A stretch of DNA of 10,930 nt. It comes from Bog-473 sp035552395. GTDB lineage: Bacteria; Actinomycetota; Acidimicrobiia; Acidimicrobiales; RAAP-2. The translations under genes were made by a program, and so were the position numbers. The notes under the pieces are model-generated. The model was not told where the DNA came from and searched no databases. It worked only from the letters and a program-made list of their open reading frames with translations. Positions 6,186 through 10,930 of the stretch are shown here, piece after piece; the stretch's first letter is position 1; each line of letters begins with the position of its first letter. The stretch lies in assembly GCA_035552395.1 (NCBI GenBank), contig DASZLL010000127.1:1-10930 (forward strand), written 5' to 3'.

Positions 6186-7133
6186 GTGATCGCCGCGCTG
6201 TACGACGCGGGGCTCCCGCCGTTGCGGGGGTCGCAACTCTTTTCCACCCAATTCGACCTCGTCCCGGTGGCCATGATCGTGGTCGCGCTCGTCGTCTACC
6301 TGTGGGGGGTCAAGCGCAACAACGCGCTGCACCCGCGCCACCCCTGGTCCGCGGGCAAGACCGCGGCGTGGATCGGCGCTCTGGTCACCACCAGCGTCTC
6401 CCTCTTCAGCTTCGTCGGCCTCTACGACGGCGAGCTGTTCTGGGACCACATGGTCCAGCACCTGCTGTTCATCATGGTGGCTGCGCCGCTCTTCGCCATC
6501 GCCTCACCGCTCGAGCTGGCGTGGAGGTCGACGACCGGGACGGGCCACGTCGTGGTCACCGAGGCCTTGCGCTCGGGGGTGGCAAAGTTCTTCGGGCACC
6601 CCGCCGTCGCTTTCGTGCTCTACGCGGTGTTGATCCCGGTCAGCCATCTGACCAGCTGGTACAACCTCACGCTCGAGCACGAGAGCATCCACAACGCCGA
6701 GCACCTCGCCTTCTTGGTCGTCGGCTACTTGTTCTGGCGCCAGGTGTTCGGCCACGACCCGAACTGTTACCGGCTCCACCCGGCGCTGCAGTTCTTCTAC
6801 CTGTTCTTGGCCATCCCCATCGACACCTTCACCGGCCTGTCGCTCGCCGGGGCGTCGAGGGAGTTGTTCCCGGCCTACCTCGCGACGCACCGGGCATGGG
6901 GCCCGTCGTACGTCAACGACCTGCACATCGGCGGCTCCATCATGTGGGTGGTGGGCGACACGCTGATGCTCTGGCCGATGATTCCTGTCGCCCTGCGCTG
7001 GATGCACATGGACGAGCGCAGGGCGGTGCGCGTCGACCGCGAACTCGACGCCCGGGCCCTGAGTGAGCTGGGCGACGCTGCTCAGCCGAGATCCATCAAC
7101 TCGACGCGCACTCCGTCGGGGTCCGTGCAGTAG
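6186..7133 (+). CDS. CtaG-family (caa3-type) cytochrome c oxidase assembly membrane protein
   Basis: The protein belongs to the CtaG family typified by Bacillus CtaG, which is needed to form active caa3 cytochrome c oxidase and probably helps copper insertion. It is a cytoplasmic-membrane protein of 315 residues with about seven hydrophobic segments: roughly 24-42, 60-80, 90-108, 138-156, 172-188, 200-222 and 248-271. Family histidines are prominent: HMVQH (88-92), HESIHNAEH (165-173) and DLHIGG (His247), the likely metal-handling residues. The tail after 272 is charged and cytoplasmic. The GTG start precedes the first membrane segment; the next in-frame ATG (6273, residue 30) would cut into it. 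The last 17 codons overlap the 3' end of the convergent VOC gene by 52 bp, so the extreme C terminus is read from DNA that codes on both strands. No oxidase subunit gene is in the window. Confidence 0.9.
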   Translation: MIAALYDAGLPPLRGSQLFSTQFDLVPVAMIVVALVVYLWGVKRNNALHPRHPWSAGKTAAWIGALVTTSVSLFSFVGLYDGELFWDHMVQHLLFIMVAAPLFAIASPLELAWRSTTGTGHVVVTEALRSGVAKFFGHPAVAFVLYAVLIPVSHLTSWYNLTLEHESIHNAEHLAFLVVGYLFWRQVFGHDPNCYRLHPALQFFYLFLAIPIDTFTGLSLAGASRELFPAYLATHRAWGPSYVNDLHIGGSIMWVVGDTLMLWPMIPVALRWMHMDERRAVRVDRELDARALSELGDAAQPRSINSTRTPSGSVQ

Positions 7134-7528
7134 ACGAACTCGAGCGCCGGCCCTCCGAAATCGATCGTCGTCCGGCTGGAATCGACGATCGCACCGCCGA
7201 ACTCCACCACCCTGGCCGCAGTCGCCGTCACATCGTGGACCCGGAATGACAGGTGGGTCAGCCCCAACTGATTGACCGCTCGCCGCGTCCGTTCCCCGAA
7301 CGAGCCGGGTTCGTGGAACGCGAGAAGCTCGATGGCGGTCGGGCCCCGACGGATGAACTGCGAGGTGACCGCGACGTCCGAAAAGTCCATCAGCCGGGCG
7401 AATTCTGAGCCGATCTCGTGCGATTCGGCCTTGTCGAAGCCGAGCGCGCCGCAATAGAACGCCAGCGACCGCTCCAGGTCGCTCACGCAGATGCCGAAAT
7501 GCGAGAAGGTCGGCCCGGGATCGTCCAC
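7082..7528 (-). CDS. VOC/glyoxalase-superfamily protein
   Basis: This is a small cytoplasmic metalloenzyme-like protein of the vicinal oxygen chelate superfamily, which includes glyoxalase I, methylmalonyl-CoA epimerase and ring-cleaving dioxygenases. The 148 residues form two paired modules: SHFGICVSDLERSLAFYCGALGF (9-31) and THLSFRVHDVTATAARVVEFGG (91-112). The expected metal ligands are His10, Glu67 (AIELLAF), His92 and Glu143 (GVRVELMD). Length and ligand spacing resemble methylmalonyl-CoA epimerase (His12, Gln65, His91, Glu141 in the Propionibacterium enzyme), but the second ligand is Glu, not Gln, and the C-terminal CTDPDGVRVELM is glyoxalase-like. The start is GTG 7528; frame upstream of it runs into the mutase gene and is filler. 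It is divergent from the mutase across 78 bp, so a role in the same acyl-CoA pathway is possible but unproved. Confidence 0.87.
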   Translation of the reverse strand: MDDPGPTFSHFGICVSDLERSLAFYCGALGFDKAESHEIGSEFARLMDFSDVAVTSQFIRRGPTAIELLAFHEPGSFGERTRRAVNQLGLTHLSFRVHDVTATAARVVEFGGAIVDSSRTTIDFGGPALEFVYCTDPDGVRVELMDLG

Positions 7529-7534
7529 CGCCGT

Positions 7535-7540
7535 AGTCTG
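7535..7540 (-). promoter_or_regulatory. Candidate -10 element of the VOC gene
   Basis: On the minus strand CAGACT ends 6 nt before the GTG, one mismatch from TAGACT. It lies in a 9-bp sequence, CCGTAGTCT on the plus strand (7531-7539), that recurs at 7592-7600 around the mutase -10. No Shine-Dalgarno is seen. Confidence 0.32.
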
Positions 7541-7557
7541 CCCGCGGCCGCACCCCC

Positions 7558-7587
7558 TTGAGGCCCCATATGGCCCTCCGGCCTCGA
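7558..7587. promoter_or_regulatory. Imperfect dyad in the VOC/mutase divergent promoter
   Basis: TTGAGGCC (7558-7565) pairs with GGCCTCGA (7580-7587) with one T-G wobble; GAGGCC/GGCCTC is exact. The spacer holds a second palindrome, CCATATGG (7566-7573). The dyad covers the place where a -35 for the mutase would lie (about 7571-7577), so it may be a regulator binding site. Confidence 0.33.
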
Positions 7588-7594
7588 TTCTCCG

Positions 7595-7600
7595 TAGTCT
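7595..7600 (+). promoter_or_regulatory. Candidate -10 element of the mutase operon
   Basis: TAGTCT fits TANNNT and ends 6 nt before the GTG at 7607. There is no Shine-Dalgarno before that GTG, so a leaderless mRNA is likely. It is the best match of its kind in the window. Confidence 0.45.
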
Positions 7601-7606
7601 CGTGCC

Positions 7607-9214
7607 GTGACACCAGGGAAGCAGGACCCTCAGGCGGTATCCGAGCGCCACACCGACTCGGGCATCTCCATCAATCCCGTCTACCGCCCCGACGACCTGG
7701 CGAGTTGGGATGCCACGTCCCAACTCGGCGAGCCGGGGACCTTCCCCTACACCCGGGGCATCCACCGCGACATGTACCGCTCGAAGCTGTGGACCATGCG
7801 CCAGTACGCCGGCTTCGGCTCGGCGGAAGCAACCAACCTGCGTTTCAAGTTCCTCCTGGACGCAGGCCAGACGGGACTGTCGTGTGCGTTCGACCTCCCG
7901 ACCCAGATGGGGTACGACTCCGACCACCCCCGCGCCGAGGGCGAGGTGGGCAAGGTGGGCGTGGCGATCGACTCGTTGGAAGACATGCGGCTGCTCATGG
8001 CCGACCTTCCGATGGACAAGGTCACGACGTCGATGACGATCAACGCGACCGGCGCCATCCTGCTGTTGCTGTACCAGCTGGCCGCCGAGGAGCACGGGGT
8101 CCCGGGCGAAAAGATTCGCGGCACCATCCAGAACGACATCTTGAAGGAGTACATCGCACGCGGGACCTACATCTACCCGCCGCGCCCGTCGATGCGCCTG
8201 ATCGTCGACACCTTCGCCTACTGCGCGGAGAACCTGCCGAACTGGAACACCATCTCAATCTCGGGCTATCACATCCGCGAAGCCGGCTCGACGGCGGTCC
8301 AAGAGATCGCCTTCACCCTGGCCAACGGCATCGCCTACGTCGAGGCGGCCATCGCCGCCGGCATGGATGTGGACGCATTCGCGCCCCGGCTTTCCTTTTT
8401 CTGGAACGCGCACAACAACCTGTTCGAGGAGATCGCGAAGTACCGGGCGGCACGCCGCATGTGGGCGCGCATCATGACCGAGCGCTTCGGCGCCAGGGAC
8501 GACCGCTCCAAGATGCTGCGTTTCCACACCCAGACCGGAGGCTCGACGCTCACGGCCCAGCAACCGGAGAACAACATCGTGCGGGTCACCGTGCAGACGC
8601 TGGCCGCTGCGCTCGGTGGGACCCAGAGTCTCCACACCAACGGCTTCGACGAGGCGCTCGGGCTGCCCACCACGCGGGCGGCCAAGATCGCCCTGCGCAC
8701 CCAGCAGATCGTTGGTTTCGAGTCGGGTGTGGCCGACACGGTCGACCCGCTGGCCGGGTCCTACTACGTCGAAACGCTGACCGACCAGGTAGAGGCGGCG
8801 GCGGCGGCCTACCTGGATCGCATCGAGCAGCTGGGCGGAGCGGTGGCGGCCATCGAGGCTCGGTTCATGCAGGAGGAGATCGAGGCGGCCGCGTACAGCT
8901 TCGCCAAGTCGGTCGACGACGGCGAGAAGGTCGTCGTCGGGGTGAACCGATTTACCGATGCCGAGGCAGAGGCAGCCGAGGTGTTCCCGATCGATATCAA
9001 GCTGCAACAGATGCAGGTCGACCGCACGCGCTCGGTGCGCGCGGAGCGCGACCAGGCGGCGGTTGACCGCGCCTTGGCCGATGTCGCAGAGACGGCTCGC
9101 GGGGACGGGAACCTGCTGGTGCCCATGAAGGCTGCGCTCAAGGAGATGGCGACGCTGGGTGAGGTCTCCGACGTCCTGCGCAGCGAGTTTGGCGTCTACC
9201 AGCCCGGAGGCTGA
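7607..9214 (+). CDS. Adenosylcobalamin-dependent acyl-CoA mutase large subunit (methylmalonyl-CoA mutase type)
   Basis: The protein is the substrate-binding barrel of a coenzyme B12 acyl-CoA mutase, probably interconverting methylmalonyl-CoA and succinyl-CoA in the cytoplasm. At 535 residues it lacks the C-terminal B12-binding domain of the roughly 720-residue enzymes, so a separate small subunit (not in the window) is needed. Family marks run throughout: RGIHRDMY (50-57), LWTMRQYAGFG (61-71), AFDLPTQMGYDSDHP (94-108), GTIQNDILKEYIARGTYIYPP (172-192, Gln175), SISGYHIREAG (217-227, His222), RFHTQTGGSTLTAQQP (305-320), and DTVDPLAGSYYVE (378-389). Tyr67 and Arg185 match Tyr89 and Arg207, the residues that select methylmalonyl-CoA; isobutyryl-CoA mutases have Phe and Gln there. 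Asp55 replaces the usual Thr77. It heads an operon with the GNAT gene 4 bp downstream. Ethylmalonyl-CoA or another branched acyl-CoA remains possible. Confidence 0.93.
   Translation: MTPGKQDPQAVSERHTDSGISINPVYRPDDLASWDATSQLGEPGTFPYTRGIHRDMYRSKLWTMRQYAGFGSAEATNLRFKFLLDAGQTGLSCAFDLPTQMGYDSDHPRAEGEVGKVGVAIDSLEDMRLLMADLPMDKVTTSMTINATGAILLLLYQLAAEEHGVPGEKIRGTIQNDILKEYIARGTYIYPPRPSMRLIVDTFAYCAENLPNWNTISISGYHIREAGSTAVQEIAFTLANGIAYVEAAIAAGMDVDAFAPRLSFFWNAHNNLFEEIAKYRAARRMWARIMTERFGARDDRSKMLRFHTQTGGSTLTAQQPENNIVRVTVQTLAAALGGTQSLHTNGFDEALGLPTTRAAKIALRTQQIVGFESGVADTVDPLAGSYYVETLTDQVEAAAAAYLDRIEQLGGAVAAIEARFMQEEIEAAAYSFAKSVDDGEKVVVGVNRFTDAEAEAAEVFPIDIKLQQMQVDRTRSVRAERDQAAVDRALADVAETARGDGNLLVPMKAALKEMATLGEVSDVLRSEFGVYQPGG
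9206..9210 (+). promoter_or_regulatory. Ribosome binding site of the GNAT gene, inside the mutase 3' end
   Basis: GGAGG lies in the last mutase codons (Pro-Gly-Gly) and ends 8 nt before the ATG at 9219. It picks that ATG over an in-frame ATG at 9159, which has no such site and lies inside the mutase coding sequence. Confidence 0.65.
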
Positions 9215-9218
9215 ACAG

Positions 9219-9881
9219 ATGGAGGGCCCGCGCTCGTTCTGGCCCTTGTTCGATCTCGTCGTCCGCACGCCGCGCCTCGAGCTGCGCCTGCCGCGGGAAG
9301 AGGAGTTCTCCGCCATCGTCGACCTTGTCGACGGCGGGATCCACGATCCAGGCACGATGCCCTTCTTCGTCCCGTGGACAGATCTCCCTGCCGGCCCGCG
9401 CGCTCGTGAGACCGCGCAGTGGATGTGGGGTCATCGGGCCAACTGGTCATCTTCCAAATGGACCTTTACCGGGGGCGTCTTCATCGATGGCCAACCGGTG
9501 GGCATGCAGGACATCGGCGCCGAGAACTTCCGGGCGGTGCGATCGGTCGACACGGGGTCGTGGCTCGGGCGCGCCCACCAGGGAAGGGGGATCGGTCGTG
9601 AGATGCGCGAGGCGGTCCTGCACCTGGCCTTCGCCGGCCTCGGGGCCGCCGAGGCGTTGAGCGGGGCGTTCGAGGACAACGCAGCCTCACTCGCCACGTC
9701 GCGGGCGGTCGGCTACGAGGAGAACGGCGAGGCCAGGGGCCGGCGGCGGGACGGGTCGGGCCGCGCGCTCCGCTTCCGCATGGGCCGCGACGCGTGGGAG
9801 CTCCGTCGCCGCAGTGACATCGAGATCATCGGCCTCGCCGGCTGCTTCGAGATGTTCGTGGGCCCACCGCCGCCGACGTGA
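9219..9881 (+). CDS. GNAT-family N-acetyltransferase (RimJ/RimL-like)
   Basis: This is an acetyl-CoA-dependent N-acetyltransferase of the GCN5-related superfamily; the acceptor is unknown. The 220 residues are typical. An opening beta strand, RTPRLELRLPREEEFSAI (16-33), matches the RimJ/RimL-type start (TxRLxLRxxxxxD). The acetyl-CoA pyrophosphate loop is RAHQGRGIGREMREAVLHLAF (118-138), with QGRGIG at 121-126, and DNAASLATSRAVGYEENG (153-170) is the family's common 'DNxxSxxvxxxlGF' segment. Residues 192-215 (AWELRRRSDIEIIGLAGCFEMFVG) form the short tail seen in actinobacterial relatives. It follows the mutase at a 4-bp gap and is followed at 4 bp by a membrane-protein gene, so the three are likely co-transcribed. 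The operon does not show whether the substrate is linked to acyl-CoA metabolism. Confidence 0.9.
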   Translation: MEGPRSFWPLFDLVVRTPRLELRLPREEEFSAIVDLVDGGIHDPGTMPFFVPWTDLPAGPRARETAQWMWGHRANWSSSKWTFTGGVFIDGQPVGMQDIGAENFRAVRSVDTGSWLGRAHQGRGIGREMREAVLHLAFAGLGAAEALSGAFEDNAASLATSRAVGYEENGEARGRRRDGSGRALRFRMGRDAWELRRRSDIEIIGLAGCFEMFVGPPPPT

Positions 9882-9885
9882 GCCG

Positions 9886-10930
9886 ATGAGCGCAGCGGGC
9901 CAAGCGTCGGACGCGGTCGCGTCACCGAGACAACCCACCGAAGCTGCGACCGACACCGCCGTTGACCTCGAAGGATCGGCGACAACGGGGACAAGGACCG
10001 GATGGAACGTGGTCGCCGCGGTCGTGCTCTCGGCCGCAGCGCTCGCCCTGGCGTACGGGTTGATCCTGCGCGTCTGGCTTCTCGTGCAGCTTCCGATCTG
10101 GGGGGACGAGGCGATCGTCGGGATCATGGCCCGCGCCATCGACGGTGGACATTTCACGGCGTTCTACCTGGGCCAGAACTACGGCGGGCTCGAGCCGTAC
10201 CTGGTGGCACTGGGCCTCAAGGTAGGCGGTGGCGGCGAACCGGCCATGAACGCCGCACCGGCCGTGCTCTCGGCGGTCGCGGCGGGCCTCGTGGGTGGCC
10301 TCACCTATTCCGCAAGCCGAAACCGGACACTCGCGCTGGCGGCGGCCGCCACCGTCTGGGTCTGGCCGTATGTGGTGATCTGGCAGTCGGTCCGCGAAGG
10401 CGGCTTCCGCGAGGCCACCCTGTGCTGCGGGATCGCGGCGCTGCTGTGCTGCGTCAGGGTGTACCAGCGCCGCGCTGGGCCGGGCACCTTCCTCCTGCTT
10501 GGACTCGCCCTCGGACTCGGGTGGTGGGCCTCACCCGAGATCGGCTACTTCGTGTTGCCTTGTCTCGTCCTGCTCGTTGCGTGGTGGCGGGCCGTGGCGC
10601 GTCCATGCCTCTCGGGCGCCGACGCGTTCGACCGCGAGCCGACGCGATGGGTCGCCCTCGCACTGGTGGTCGCCGCGGGCTTCGTCGGATCGCTGCCGTG
10701 GTGGTACGCCAACGCACACTCGGGATTCGCCTCGCTGCGGAGTGGCTCGCTCCCGGCCAACGGCGGCGCCACCTACGGAGAGCGTCTCTCCGTCTTCTTC
10801 CACTACATGTTGCCCATGCAGCTCGGGGTCCGCACCGTCGTGAGCGGCAGCTGGGTCGGCGGACCGACCATCGGCAAGGTGCTCTACGGCGTTGGGCTCG
10901 CGCTGATCGTGGCGGCGCTGGTGCGGGCGG
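9886..10930 (+). CDS. Polytopic membrane protein, GT-C glycosyltransferase-like (partial)
   Basis: This is probably an integral-membrane glycosyltransferase of the GT-C fold (PMT/ArnT-like, family 39 type), which uses polyprenyl-phosphate sugars at the outer face of the membrane. The frame opens at ATG 9886 and runs 348 codons to the right edge, so the C-terminal part is missing. Residues 1-39 are polar, Ala/Thr-rich and probably disordered in the cytoplasm. A first membrane segment (about 41-65) is followed by IWGDEAIVGIMARAIDGG (71-88), in which Asp74-Glu75 is placed like the catalytic acidic residue in the first outer loop of GT-C enzymes, and then by GQNYGGLEPYLVALG (96-110). At least five more hydrophobic segments follow (about 124-140, 148-166, 175-190, 201-235, 255-275). 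It starts 4 bp after the GNAT stop, without a clear Shine-Dalgarno, which suggests translational coupling. Function rests on fold resemblance only. Confidence 0.78.
   Translation, partial: MSAAGQASDAVASPRQPTEAATDTAVDLEGSATTGTRTGWNVVAAVVLSAAALALAYGLILRVWLLVQLPIWGDEAIVGIMARAIDGGHFTAFYLGQNYGGLEPYLVALGLKVGGGGEPAMNAAPAVLSAVAAGLVGGLTYSASRNRTLALAAAATVWVWPYVVIWQSVREGGFREATLCCGIAALLCCVRVYQRRAGPGTFLLLGLALGLGWWASPEIGYFVLPCLVLLVAWWRAVARPCLSGADAFDREPTRWVALALVVAAGFVGSLPWWYANAHSGFASLRSGSLPANGGATYGERLSVFFHYMLPMQLGVRTVVSGSWVGGPTIGKVLYGVGLALIVAALVRA

Noticed and set aside
7558..9066. A 502-codon open frame on the plus strand inside the mutase gene
   Set aside because: Its translation is Arg/Pro/Gly-rich and has no motif; the mutase frame shows family motifs from end to end. 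It is a GC-rich shadow.
9159..9218. Earlier in-frame ATG for the GNAT gene at 9159
   Set aside because: It lies within the mutase coding sequence without a ribosome site, whereas ATG 9219 follows GGAGG at 8 nt and directly precedes the family's N terminus.

Overview
The window is high-GC bacterial DNA with dense, short-gapped genes, frequent GTG starts and actinobacterial-style proteins: a MoeZ-like rhodanese/E1 protein, a CtaG of the caa3 type, and a stand-alone acyl-CoA mutase large subunit. This suggests an actinobacterium, possibly from the Acidimicrobiia or a nearby uncultured class. That placement is inferred from protein style, not from a marker gene. I see no rRNA, tRNA, CRISPR array, transposase or phage gene, and no sign of recent transfer. 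It reads as an ordinary chromosomal segment.

Layout from left to right. The 5' two-fifths or so of a cobalamin-dependent methionine synthase gene (metH, minus strand) runs off the left edge. It is divergent from a PduO-type cob(I)alamin adenosyltransferase (1659-2222, plus). That gene converges on a nitroreductase (2266-2874, minus), with a hairpin in the gap. The nitroreductase is divergent from a rhodanese-ThiF/MoeB fusion (2994-4157, plus); the gap between them carries two copies of a 13-bp motif. Next come an alpha/beta hydrolase (4294-5160) and an aldo/keto reductase (5157-6164), coupled by an ATGA overlap, and then a CtaG-like membrane protein (6186-7133). The 3' end of the CtaG gene overlaps, tail to tail, a small VOC/glyoxalase-family gene (7082-7528, minus). 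That gene is divergent from a methylmalonyl-CoA-mutase-type large subunit (7607-9214). The mutase is followed at 4-bp gaps by a GNAT acetyltransferase (9219-9881) and a GT-C-like membrane protein that runs off the right edge (9886 onward).

Functional links. Three genes concern vitamin B12: MetH uses methylcobalamin, the adenosyltransferase makes adenosylcobalamin, and the mutase uses adenosylcobalamin. The VOC protein beside the mutase could be an epimerase-like partner, but one metal ligand is not the one typical of methylmalonyl-CoA epimerase. The other genes look like unrelated housekeeping functions: sulfur transfer for cofactor synthesis, oxidoreductases, oxidase assembly and envelope glycosylation.

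The most interesting signal is regulatory. Most genes that start a transcription unit lack a Shine-Dalgarno sequence and have a TANNNT-like -10 hexamer only 6-9 nt before the start codon, the arrangement expected for leaderless mRNAs. Several of these promoters also carry palindromes or repeats that could be operators. I found no clearly undescribed multi-gene system.
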